Both the position numbers and the translations under genes were made by a program. From assembly GCF_034009455.1 (NCBI RefSeq), contig NZ_CP125380.1, positions 2,273,001 through 2,337,000 of the forward strand: a stretch of 64,000 bases of DNA, read 5' to 3'. The stretch comes from Pseudomonas sp. P5_109 (GTDB lineage: Bacteria > Pseudomonadota > Gammaproteobacteria > Pseudomonadales > Pseudomonadaceae). This document shows positions 28,578 to 36,556 of this stretch, one piece after another. The notes below the pieces were generated by a model. The model worked only from the letters and a program-made list of their open reading frames with translations, was not told the DNA's origin and searched no databases. Position 1 is the stretch's first letter; each line of letters starts with the position of its first letter.

Positions 28578-29756
28578 TCACGCTTGCTTCCTCTTCAATA
28601 TCGTCAGCACCGGTCCACGCGAATCGGTTGCTGATACCATGTTCGCAGCTTCAATCAGATGCCCGAGCTCAGCGCCCGAGTAGTGACTGGTGATACTGCC
28701 GTTCTTGTGGCCCAGGAGTGCCTTGCGGTCTTCCTCGGTGACGCCTGCTGCGCGTAGCCGACGGCCAAATGTGTGTTTGAGGTCATGAATCCTGATGGAT
28801 GCATAACCTGGGTGAGCGGGGCGAAGGTTTTCCTCCTGCCAGAGTTTCGCCGCTCTCACCCGCGCCTTCTTCCAGGCCGAGTCGTTCATCCGGTGCATCG
28901 CGCTGCCGTTGTAAGGGAAAACCCAGTCCTTGCTCAGTCCGCGCTGCTGTTCGATGATCGACTTCGCCACGTTGTTGAGCACGACCAGTCGCTCATCACC
29001 GTTTTTCACTCCAGACCGTTCGTGCCTACCCCCGAAATCAGCTGGAATCAGAAAAACGCTGGTGCCGAGTTCCGGTACCGAAATCTCCCAATCCCATCTC
29101 AGCTTGCAGACTTCCTGCTCCCGCGTGCCGGTGTTCACCTTGAACAGCGCCATCGTTTGCAGGTGGGCCGGCAATTCCGAAAATAGAATCGACTGCTCCT
29201 GCCAGGACATCGGGTACGGCTTGCGGCTCGACTTCTTCTCTTCCAGCTTCGTGAGCATCGGCACGCTATCTAGCCACGGCCTGCGCTCATCGTCTCGCCA
29301 CTTCCTGGCACACAACGATAAAACCCGAACCACACGCTCGATCGAGATATTCACCGTTCTGTTGCTCACACCCTTCTTTACCTTGCCGTCCTCGAGCTTC
29401 TTGGTCGCCAACCTGTCCTTGATGAACGGCACCAGAGCCTTGTCATCAATGTGGGTCAGCGGCATGTCGCCAATGAACGGGTCCAGCTGGGAAAGGTGGT
29501 GTGCTGAAAGCTTGATTGAAGGCTGGTCTTTGAACTCCAGTAGGAAGCGAGTCGCCGCTTCCCGCCAGATCCTCACCTTCTTTACGCCGTACACCTTCTG
29601 CTGGCGAATCTGCTCAAGCCGGTAGATCAGGTAGCGTTCCGCTTCTTCCCGGTCACCAGTTCCAGTGCTTTCGTAAAGTCGTTCTCCGTTGATTTTCTTG
29701 TCGATATGCCAGATGCCTTTCCTCTCGGAGAGGCCTGTGATCGATTTTCGCGCCAT
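28578..29756 (-). CDS. phage-type tyrosine integrase
   Basis: A 392-residue site-specific recombinase with an N-terminal arm-binding region, a core-binding domain (about 60-165) and a C-terminal catalytic domain. Catalytic residues visible: R212 (TGTREQE), H324 (HDLKHTFG), H350 (LLGHK) and Y359 (SHYS). The second arginine of the usual HxxR motif is lysine (K327), as in a known HDLKHTFG subgroup of phage integrases. It is transcribed toward tRNA-Pro, 80 bp away. Confidence 0.94.
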   Translation of the reverse strand: MARKSITGLSERKGIWHIDKKINGERLYESTGTGDREEAERYLIYRLEQIRQQKVYGVKKVRIWREAATRFLLEFKDQPSIKLSAHHLSQLDPFIGDMPLTHIDDKALVPFIKDRLATKKLEDGKVKKGVSNRTVNISIERVVRVLSLCARKWRDDERRPWLDSVPMLTKLEEKKSSRKPYPMSWQEQSILFSELPAHLQTMALFKVNTGTREQEVCKLRWDWEISVPELGTSVFLIPADFGGRHERSGVKNGDERLVVLNNVAKSIIEQQRGLSKDWVFPYNGSAMHRMNDSAWKKARVRAAKLWQEENLRPAHPGYASIRIHDLKHTFGRRLRAAGVTEEDRKALLGHKNGSITSHYSGAELGHLIEAANMVSATDSRGPVLTILKRKQA

Positions 29757-30046
29757 GATTTATCTCCTTTCAGGCGCTCGCTGCGGGGCAATTGTTGCTC
29801 CGGGGCGCGTTTTTTATCAATTGCTTTGGCCTCGACGTACGCCGTTGCCCAGTCATCAAGCTCCTGCCGGTCGAAGCCGACACCGCGCTCGCCGATCGGA
29901 AACTCGCTGACATAAGGGCGCACGGTTTTGTCGAACTCGGCGCGGCACATGCCCAGGTAGAGGGGGGCGGCGCCGGCACGGATGAAACGGGGGAGGATGC
30001 TTTCGCGCCTGGGCCGGGATGGCGCGTGCGCCAGTTCTGCTGACAT
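29627..30046 (-). CDS. excisionase-like DNA-binding protein
   Basis: A 139-residue basic protein. Residues about 19-55 (FIRAGAAPLYLGMCRAEFDK, then GVGFDRQELDDWA) match the short winged-helix domain of AlpA/Xis-like proteins found upstream of Pseudomonas phage integrases. The C-terminal 43 codons overlap the integrase start by 130 bp in another frame. Start chosen at 30046 (MSAELAHAPS). Likely directs excision or represses integrase. Confidence 0.7.
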   Translation of the reverse strand: MSAELAHAPSRPRRESILPRFIRAGAAPLYLGMCRAEFDKTVRPYVSEFPIGERGVGFDRQELDDWATAYVEAKAIDKKRAPEQQLPRSERLKGDKSWRENRSQASPRGKASGISTRKSTENDFTKALELVTGKKRNAT

Positions 30047-30201
30047 AAATGCTCCATGCCGCGCGCGGCGGCAGAGGGTGGGTATTTTGGAATTCTGATG
30101 AAGGGCGTGAGGCACGCTTTGAAGGTGAGCTACGGTTTATTCGTTCATCTCGCCAGTTGCGTACATGCTTTCTCCCCTGAGGTGACTGGCGGGGTGAACC
30201 C

Positions 30202-30258
30202 TTACCGACGCGGCCCCTTGTAGATGAGCCAGAGCATGTAGAGCGGGGCGAAGATCAT
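30202..30258 (-). CDS. possible 18-residue coupled membrane peptide
   Basis: ATG at 30258 overlaps the stop of the upstream gene (ATGA). The frame encodes a hydrophobic stretch (MIFAPLYMLWLIYKGPRR) followed by basic residues, a single-helix micropeptide shape. Support is only the overlap and composition. Confidence 0.3.
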   Translation of the reverse strand: MIFAPLYMLWLIYKGPRR

Positions 30259-30620
30259 GGCGTCACCTTTGCGCCCGGCAGCTTCGGCACCGGCACTGCT
30301 CGGCGACCCCAGACGCAGATCGGACCATCTTCGGCGCCATGGATCGACAGGATGAACCAGCCCGGTTCGACTGGATGCTGGATTTCCCAAGCCGAGCAAT
30401 CGCACTGGCCGTCATCCATGTAGGCATCGAACACGTCGAAGGAAACGTCGCTTTCCATGTAGGTGATCTTCGTTTCCACCTGGTGGCGCAGGCACCACTC
30501 CTGGAACTGTGCTTCGGTGATTTCGTCGTCGTACTCTGAGAGGTAATCCGGGTGTGACCACCAGCCGTCGGTGTCGCGTTCGACCGGCAGCGGCTGAATT
30601 AGAACTTTTTCTTCGGGCAT
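30255..30620 (-). CDS. acidic phage hypothetical protein
   Basis: A 121-residue, Trp- and Asp-rich soluble protein (DGWWSHPDYLSEYDDEITEA). It appears to be a Pseudomonas phage early-region protein of unknown function. It is the upstream partner of the 18-codon frame. Confidence 0.6.
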   Translation of the reverse strand: MPEEKVLIQPLPVERDTDGWWSHPDYLSEYDDEITEAQFQEWCLRHQVETKITYMESDVSFDVFDAYMDDGQCDCSAWEIQHPVEPGWFILSIHGAEDGPICVWGRRAVPVPKLPGAKVTP

Positions 30621-30788
30621 GACTTCGTCCTTGCCGCTATGGCGGCTGACTTTGAAGGGGGAGGGGTGTTCTTTTGTGGGGATTATGCGAAGCTCTGGCT
30701 CGTTGCCAGCATCAGGTCAAACCGTTTACAAGAATTGAATATTACGAAGCTTCTTGAGTTTCCAATCTAATGGATGAGGGGTGTCTTT

Positions 30789-31190
30789 ATGATCAAAACC
30801 GTATCGAAGGTTTTAGCTGTTGGTGCGTTGTGCCTTGGTGCTGCTGCTTGTTCTACTATTGATGGGCTTCAACCCACTGATAGTGGGGTGACCGTTGAAG
30901 TGCGAAATAAAACTTACAACGAGGTGTGGAAGTCTTCGGTGAGTGCTATGAGCTCAGGTTTGGCCATTGTTGAAGTAAACAAAAGCGCTGGCGTCATTAA
31001 ATCCGAAGCACCCGCCGGAATGGCCACTTGGGGGGAGGTAATCGGTTTGTTTGTCACTCCTGTCTCGCCATCCGCAGATAGTTACTCGATTCGAATCGTC
31101 AGCAAGAAGCGTTCGACGTATCAAATTACCGGCCAGGATTGGGCGCCGTCTATCGCTGCTCGCGTACGGGCGGACTTAGACGCAGAGTAA
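30789..31190 (+). CDS. small lipoprotein
   Basis: A 133-residue product with lipobox GAAAC (cysteine near 21), then STIDGLQPTDSGVTVEVRN and a globular domain of about 100 residues. It is in plus orientation against the surrounding minus-strand phage early genes, so it is probably cargo (moron-like). Possible role in envelope alteration of the lysogen; function not known. Confidence 0.65.
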   Translation: MIKTVSKVLAVGALCLGAAACSTIDGLQPTDSGVTVEVRNKTYNEVWKSSVSAMSSGLAIVEVNKSAGVIKSEAPAGMATWGEVIGLFVTPVSPSADSYSIRIVSKKRSTYQITGQDWAPSIAARVRADLDAE

Positions 31191-31195
31191 TTTGC

Positions 31196-32020
31196 TCACC
31201 CTGCAATCTCCATCGACACCAGATCATGGGCATTCGCAGTCGTCTGCCCATGCTGCCGGAAGACGGGAAGGGCGCCGGCCTGCTCTCGCACTGCGCGCAT
31301 GCCTTCCTCGTCGTAACCCCAGATGTTGCTGTCGTTGAATCGTTCAGGGCCGAGATAGCCCCGGTGCAGCGGCTCACCGGTGCGGATGTATTCGCGAAAG
31401 CCTTCGACCAGGCTGCGCAGGGTGCCGCCGTGACTGAACCCTCGCCACCGGCCACCCCAGTTCGTTTTGTGCGTGAAGATACGCCGAGCGCTGTAATCGT
31501 CGATGAACCAGACTTTGCCCCGTTGATCCACCTCCATGCTGGCGTAACGATCCGCGACTTGATTGAAGAAGAATCGCCGGCCGTGGGCGCCAATGATTCG
31601 GATTGCCTGGTTGACGTGCTCGACGCGTTTGCGCTTCATCCACATGCTGTTTTCCGAATAGCGGCAGCCCCGATACTCCGGTTTTGGCTCGTAATCGGTG
31701 GGGCGGATCACGCAGGCCAGCAGTTGGGCCCAGGTGTCGGCGTTGTTTGGCAGGCAAATCCCAAACTCCTTGGTGTCGTACTCAACCTCACAGGAAAGCC
31801 GTTCCACCAGGTCAGCAGGAACCGCGATGTTTGAGCAGCCGCTGTTGTAGTAGCCAAGGTGCTCGAGCACTCGAGCTTCTTCGTAGTGGCCGGCGCTGCT
31901 CAGCATCCAGCAGTAGCCACTGTCATCTGACCGCCAAAGCGTGATTGCTTTATGGCGGCGGTAGGTGTGCTTCAGGCTCAGCACGATGAACGTGCGCGCC
32001 GGTTTGTTTTCTGTGGGCAT
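31196..32020 (-). CDS. phage early-region hypothetical protein
   Basis: A 274-residue soluble protein starting at MPTENKPART (32020), with AGAGGT upstream; the longer ORF upstream lacks a site. Rich in aromatic and charged residues, with cysteine/tryptophan motifs (SGYCWMLSSAGHYEEARV). It seems widely conserved in Pseudomonas prophages; function unknown. Confidence 0.65.
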   Translation of the reverse strand: MPTENKPARTFIVLSLKHTYRRHKAITLWRSDDSGYCWMLSSAGHYEEARVLEHLGYYNSGCSNIAVPADLVERLSCEVEYDTKEFGICLPNNADTWAQLLACVIRPTDYEPKPEYRGCRYSENSMWMKRKRVEHVNQAIRIIGAHGRRFFFNQVADRYASMEVDQRGKVWFIDDYSARRIFTHKTNWGGRWRGFSHGGTLRSLVEGFREYIRTGEPLHRGYLGPERFNDSNIWGYDEEGMRAVREQAGALPVFRQHGQTTANAHDLVSMEIAG

Positions 32021-32077
32021 GGGGATACCTCTATCGGTATATTGGGGTTTTCGATCTTTTGTCAGGTGAAGGAAGAC

Positions 32078-32755
32078 ATGACTGATGCCGGCGTGACGCG
32101 TGTTTACCACTTCTGCAACGAAGAGTTTGGGCTGAAAAACCTTCAAAATTCGAGGCTGAAGGTTGCGACGATAATGGATCTTAATGATCCATTTGAGATG
32201 ATGTGTTATTCATCTCCTGATAAAGAAGTTAGAAGGCATCTTGTAAAACTTAAGAAAGATATTGCCGGTACGTTTGGAATGCTCTGCTTTAGTCGATCGC
32301 TTCTAAGTCCTGTGCAGTGGGGGCATTATGGTGATAAGCACAAAGGGGTGTGCTTGGCGTTTGATGTGCCTACTGACCGATTGCACGTTGTTGAATATCG
32401 CGCCGGCCGAATTGAGTTTGACGTTGATCAGTATTTAGCTTTGCCTAAAGTAGATCGGTTTGAATTAATGAAAAAACAACTTCGTGTAAAGCACTCTCAG
32501 TGGAAATATGAGAAGGAAGTACGTCAGGTTTTTTTGTTAAACGCCGCGGCCAAGGAAGGCATGTATTACTTCAAATCATTTTCTCAAGTCGGTGAGTTGC
32601 GCCAAGTCATAGTGGGTTGCAACTCAGAAGTGAGTCGAGAGAAACTAAAGAAAACGTTGGGTGAGCGGTACGAAACTGTCGAATGCTTTAAAGTGCGTAC
32701 TGCATTTAAGTCATACAAAATAGTGAGGAACAGGGACGAAAGCCTCTGGCCATAG
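32078..32755 (+). CDS. DUF2971-family protein, possible defence effector
   Basis: A 225-residue protein; ATG at 32078 follows GAAGGAAG. The sequence matches DUF2971: RVYHFCNEEFGLKNLQNSRL, ATIMDLNDPFEMM, GMLCFSRSLLSPVQWGHYGD and a terminal helical region. DUF2971 genes are common in mobile islands and near defence loci; no activity is established that I know of. AT-richer than its flanks and in opposite orientation to the phage genes, indicating later insertion. Confidence 0.75.
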   Translation: MTDAGVTRVYHFCNEEFGLKNLQNSRLKVATIMDLNDPFEMMCYSSPDKEVRRHLVKLKKDIAGTFGMLCFSRSLLSPVQWGHYGDKHKGVCLAFDVPTDRLHVVEYRAGRIEFDVDQYLALPKVDRFELMKKQLRVKHSQWKYEKEVRQVFLLNAAAKEGMYYFKSFSQVGELRQVIVGCNSEVSREKLKKTLGERYETVECFKVRTAFKSYKIVRNRDESLWP

Positions 32756-32793
32756 CCCCTGCAAAATCTAGGAGGATCACTGGTTATTGCCTG

Positions 32794-32940
32794 CTATGCG
32801 GCTTCAAGCTGAAGCTTACCCACCCGCCATGGGTCATTGGCCAGGGCCAGAGCAGCTATTGGCGGTGGGCTGACACTGGAACCGCACATGTGCACCTGCT
32901 GGGTCTTGGTGAACGCTCGCAGACAACTTCGGGCGCATAG
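32794..32940 (-). pseudogene. C-terminal remnant of a DNA cytosine-5 methyltransferase
   Basis: The minus strand encodes AFTKTQQVHMCGSSVSPPPI (within 32845-32919), then ALAL, and ends at a TAG at 32794-32796. The TKTQQVxMCGxSVSPP pattern is the conserved motif IX-X end of phage C5 methyltransferases (usually MCGNSVxPP). No upstream catalytic motifs (PCQ, ENV) are present, because the plus-strand nuclease gene begins immediately beyond. GC-rich, unlike its neighbours. The gene was apparently destroyed by the cargo insertion. Confidence 0.65.
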
Positions 32941-32992
32941 CCGGCCTCAACCCTAGTGTTAAGATGCAAAAAATATTCGTCGAGATTTGATT

Positions 32993-34513
32993 ATGGATGA
33001 GTCGGGTGCAGTGCTGGTAGGGCGATCACGGATGGTTTCAGGGAGCGTTTATTTCTTGAATCAGGATGGAGATCGAATTCACCCCATCTTTCAGGCCGAT
33101 AAAACTACCGGGCAGCGCTCCTATAGGGTTCACATCGATGGTGGGAATGAGAAAACCACGGATATCGATGTAACCTCCGAGCAGGAATTGATAACGCATG
33201 CTCAGCTAGGTCACTCCATTCGATGCCTCCTACCGGACGGCCAGGCCAACAATCGTTCGCTTAACTCATCAGACGTAGTTGATTTGATCGTGCCGACCAA
33301 AATTCAGATGAAGAATTTTTGGTGGGTAAACCACAAAAAAACCCATCTAGATGAATATGCTGGCGGGTATATCTGGTCCCCCAAAAAAAAGCGTAATGGT
33401 GCTGCCAACCAGACGTATTTGAACCTTACACTTGTGAGCCCAGGTGATATTGTCGTTTCGTACGCAGATGGCTCCATAAAGGCCATAGGAGTAGCGTCGG
33501 GTTTGCATCATGAAGAGCCTATTCCCGAAAGTCATTGGCAGGCTGCCGAGTATTGGCAGGAGCTTGGCTGGATGGTGCCTATTGAATGGAGAAAGTTGGA
33601 TCATCCTATTTCGCCAAAATCACACATTGGAGTTATAGCCGAGCTGCTGCCGGAGAAATACTCTCCTATAAAGAAAAATGGCAATGGAAATGAAGGTTGT
33701 TTCCTCGCAAGTATTTCGCCGGCTTTAGGTAATGTAATTCTCGAACTAGTAGCTGCACGCGATTTAAAAGCGTTGCCCGCAACGCAGGTCACAGCTTCCG
33801 CAGGTGGGATAGAGCTAGAGAAAGACATAAGCCGATTACCGGCGGAACAATTGCGAAAAGTCACGCCCGAGTACATTTGGGAAGCGGTGCAAATCCTACT
33901 TCAAGGTACTCATGCTGATGGATATAGACCATCGACGGACTATGACTTGTTGGCCGATGACGGTGTGAGGTTAGCGCCAAAGCAAGTGTTTGGCCTTGCA
34001 GCAACAGCTGCGCTGGGAAAGGACATTAAGCCAGTCCACTTCACCGGTGGTGTGGGTACCGTCTGCTTTGAACTGCTGGAGGCGGCAGGCTACAAGATTG
34101 TTCAAAAAGATGAGCATGTTGAGTCGGTCGAAATACCCACTGACACTGAGGAGCGAGTGTGGGCAGAGGGCCAGGTCAAATTGGTGTCTCACCTCAAGCG
34201 CGAACGCTCACCAGGCTTATCTAAAGCCAAGAAGGCTTCATTCATCAAAAAACATGGCCGGCTATTCTGCGAAGAGTGCGGAACAGATCCTATCGAGGCC
34301 TACGGTGATTTTGGTACGGCCTGTATCGAAGTCCATCATGAAGCCGTCCAGGTCGCCGATATGGGCGATGAGCACAAGACCACCCTCGACCAACTGCGTT
34401 GTCTATGTGCAAACTGTCACCGCATAGTGCATCACAGGCTGAAGTTGCGACTAATTCATTCGGCAGTAGATAGCCAGAATCAAGGCGTGCCTGTATCGGA
34501 GGCAGTGGCGTGA
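32993..34513 (+). CDS. EVE/McrA-like HNH nuclease, probable modification-dependent restriction enzyme
   Basis: A 506-residue multidomain protein. Residues 107-260 look like an EVE/PUA-like modified-base reader (NFWWVNHKKTHLDEYAGGYI, SPGDIVVSYADG). Residues 290-372 resemble the N-terminal DNA-binding domain of ScoMcrA (YDLLADDGVRLAPKQVFGLA). Residues 395-483 form an HNH nuclease (CEEC 426-429, VHHEA with H448/H449, LRCLCANCHRIVHH). Residues 1-100 are unrecognised. Expected role: cutting DNA that carries modified bases, protecting the host from modified phages. Confidence 0.8.
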   Translation: MDESGAVLVGRSRMVSGSVYFLNQDGDRIHPIFQADKTTGQRSYRVHIDGGNEKTTDIDVTSEQELITHAQLGHSIRCLLPDGQANNRSLNSSDVVDLIVPTKIQMKNFWWVNHKKTHLDEYAGGYIWSPKKKRNGAANQTYLNLTLVSPGDIVVSYADGSIKAIGVASGLHHEEPIPESHWQAAEYWQELGWMVPIEWRKLDHPISPKSHIGVIAELLPEKYSPIKKNGNGNEGCFLASISPALGNVILELVAARDLKALPATQVTASAGGIELEKDISRLPAEQLRKVTPEYIWEAVQILLQGTHADGYRPSTDYDLLADDGVRLAPKQVFGLAATAALGKDIKPVHFTGGVGTVCFELLEAAGYKIVQKDEHVESVEIPTDTEERVWAEGQVKLVSHLKRERSPGLSKAKKASFIKKHGRLFCEECGTDPIEAYGDFGTACIEVHHEAVQVADMGDEHKTTLDQLRCLCANCHRIVHHRLKLRLIHSAVDSQNQGVPVSEAVA

Positions 34514-35271
34514 TAGTCAGCCTCCGCCATCTCGCAGAAGAATGAGCAGGCCGGGATCTTCTCGTTACGGCGCACTGGTCCCTCGCTCAGCTCTCGCAGT
34601 GAGAAGCGGATATTTGTGGTTCGGTTCCGAAACAGATAGGAGCCTTCGCCCAATTCATCCTGGATTAGGCATAGGGCTTCGAACTGCTTCGGGAAGTCTT
34701 CGCGGATCGCCCGGAAGTAACCTTCGCCGCCTTTCACGCAACCGATGCAGTTTGCATTTTCGTAGCCCATGCGGTACATCAACGGCAGTTCAATGCCCGC
34801 GCGCTGGATCATCGCCTTGCAATCCTCTTTGCCCAGGCCGCGCTCGATCAATGGAGCAATCACTGGGCGATTGGGGTTTCGCTCGCGGAAGTCCTCCAAT
34901 CTGTCAGTTTCCTCAGCGGTGTACCCGAAAACCATTACGTCTCCAGGCTCTTTCCAGGTATCGAGTAAACGGCGCTTCAGTAATTTTGTACATGGCGCTC
35001 CGTTGCGTCCCTTCATGAATCGCTCACGTCGGAACACCTGGATGATGTCGGCGCCGTACTTTTCATCCCGCAACTGTACAACTTCCTGCCCGAACCACTC
35101 CTGGCAGTCCATCAGGAATCGGCGGTTGTCCTCGTGCTCGTTGGCCAGGAACGAATTGATGATCTGAACATCGTGTGTCGTGCCGTACTGTGCCAAGGCC
35201 AACTTAGTAGCCACCGCCGAGGCGGCACCGCAGCTGAATTGGCAAACGATTCGCGGTTGTTGTGCGGACAT
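34480..35271 (-). CDS. PAPS-reductase-like ATP-pyrophosphatase family protein
   Basis: A 263-residue phage-type protein of the phosphoadenosine phosphosulfate reductase/N-type ATP pyrophosphatase superfamily: a P-loop-like CQFSCGAASAVATKLAL (SGG altered to CGA), PCTKLLKRRLLDTW, and the cysteine pair in ANCIGCVKGGEGYF. Phage members have no proven role in sulfate assimilation; nucleotide or DNA sulfur modification is a possibility. Its 3' end overlaps the convergent HNH gene by 34 bp. Confidence 0.75.
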   Translation of the reverse strand: MSAQQPRIVCQFSCGAASAVATKLALAQYGTTHDVQIINSFLANEHEDNRRFLMDCQEWFGQEVVQLRDEKYGADIIQVFRRERFMKGRNGAPCTKLLKRRLLDTWKEPGDVMVFGYTAEETDRLEDFRERNPNRPVIAPLIERGLGKEDCKAMIQRAGIELPLMYRMGYENANCIGCVKGGEGYFRAIREDFPKQFEALCLIQDELGEGSYLFRNRTTNIRFSLRELSEGPVRRNEKIPACSFFCEMAEADYHATASDTGTP

Positions 35272-35324
35272 AGGGGGTCCTCGTCGGGTATATTTGGCGG
35301 TTAAAATCGGGGAGTGGTGTAGGA

Positions 35325-35936
35325 ATGTTGAACGATTACGGGAAGAGTCTTTTTAAACCGTTGGTATCAGTTCAAAATGTTGTTCTTGGCTTGTCGGCGC
35401 TTTTTATTGCGGCTCTTGTGATAACTCAAGTCGGGCTGAGTAGTAGTGAATGGGCGAGTTGGGTTCAGGCAATCGGATCTATTGCAGCCATTATCGGGGC
35501 CACATACATTGCTGGGGAGCAACGACGTCAGAAAATTGAAGACGAAAAAAAAGAAAAAAATGAGTACGTGATCAAAGCCTATGGGGTTGCCGAGGTTTGT
35601 GTTGGCTTAATCGAGCGTATAAGTCGATTGGCACATTCTGGCGGTGGCATGTATGACCCGCGTGAGCTGCTCCCAAGAGCAATAGCCACTTTGTCCGACT
35701 GTCAGCTTATGCTTGCATCGGTTGATGTGCTTCGATTTGAGTCACAGGAACACACATCCGCATTCGTAGACATCAGATTCAATGCGTCGATAGTTAAAGG
35801 GTTGTGGGAGCAGATCGTTGCTGCCGGTGAATACAATGCAGGCCTTAATCAAATAAACTTAGACTCCAGCGTTGAGGCTTGCAGGCAGTCCATTCAAAAA
35901 ATGCGTACAGATTTGTTTCCCGTGCATATTGTCTGA
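35325..35936 (+). CDS. membrane-anchored protein of unknown function
   Basis: A 203-residue protein with two N-terminal membrane helices (about 16-36 and 43-63), then a charged coiled-coil (GEQRRQKIEDEKKEKNE) and a soluble C-terminal domain of about 120 residues. No recognised family. AT-richer than the phage genes and in plus orientation, so cargo. The architecture would fit a membrane-tethered sensor or effector, which is inference only. Confidence 0.6.
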   Translation: MLNDYGKSLFKPLVSVQNVVLGLSALFIAALVITQVGLSSSEWASWVQAIGSIAAIIGATYIAGEQRRQKIEDEKKEKNEYVIKAYGVAEVCVGLIERISRLAHSGGGMYDPRELLPRAIATLSDCQLMLASVDVLRFESQEHTSAFVDIRFNASIVKGLWEQIVAAGEYNAGLNQINLDSSVEACRQSIQKMRTDLFPVHIV

Positions 35937-36047
35937 GAAGACTCCCACCGAATCAGCCGGAGGCAGAGAGTACGCGGTGCGATGGAGTTTTGGGTTGCGA
36001 TAAGGTATTACGGGTAACCGGCATGGGGCCGGGTCAAGGAGTGAGCG

Positions 36048-36257
36048 ATGTTTCCAAACGACTGCTGTGAAAAATCAATGCACTCGTACGAGCAAGATGA
36101 CGACCTCGGCAGCTTCGAAATACTCGGAGGCCGTGACGCCGTGGATCAGGAGCTACTTCTCAAGTGCAAGGTTTGCAGCGACGAGTGGAGCAGGAAGTAC
36201 AACCGTGGTGGAGCTCTTCTTTGGGTAAAAACCAAAGAGAGCAATCATTCCTCGTGA
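36048..36257 (+). CDS. small Cys-rich phage protein
   Basis: A 69-residue protein with GGAGTGAGCG upstream of the ATG and several cysteines (DCC near 5-7, KCKVC near 39-43), possibly a zinc ribbon. Its C-terminus overlaps the convergent gene at 36245-36556. Function unknown. Confidence 0.55.
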   Translation: MFPNDCCEKSMHSYEQDDDLGSFEILGGRDAVDQELLLKCKVCSDEWSRKYNRGGALLWVKTKESNHSS

Positions 36258-36556
36258 CAAATGCGCAGGGCTTCGCGGTGGTAAGCGAGCTCAAGTTTGT
36301 GCGACACGTTTTCGGGGATCACGTATTCGTGTCGCGGCGCTGCAAGAAACTGCGCAGATCCTTCCGGACCGAGACTGTGCAAGTGATGAACCATCAACGT
36401 CATCGCCTCGCCCTGTTCCTCGATGCCGTGCCAGGCCATCAAGTCAGCCAGCGCTTGCCGGGTGCCGGCCATGGCATGCATTCGCAATTCTTCCTCGCCG
36501 CGAGTCTTTCGCCTCGCCGCAGTCTTTGCCGATCGTTCTTTCTGCGCGACTGCCAT
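36245..36556 (-). CDS. phage hypothetical protein
   Basis: A 103-residue basic-then-acidic helical protein (MAVAQKERSAKTAARRKTRG, then MAWHGIEEQGEAMTLMVHHL). GAGGTAAGCC precedes the start. It seems to be a conserved Pseudomonas prophage protein at the junction of early and late regions; function unknown. The sequence immediately beyond its start is the likely deletion junction that removed the phage structural genes. Confidence 0.6.
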   Translation of the reverse strand: MAVAQKERSAKTAARRKTRGEEELRMHAMAGTRQALADLMAWHGIEEQGEAMTLMVHHLHSLGPEGSAQFLAAPRHEYVIPENVSHKLELAYHREALRICHEE

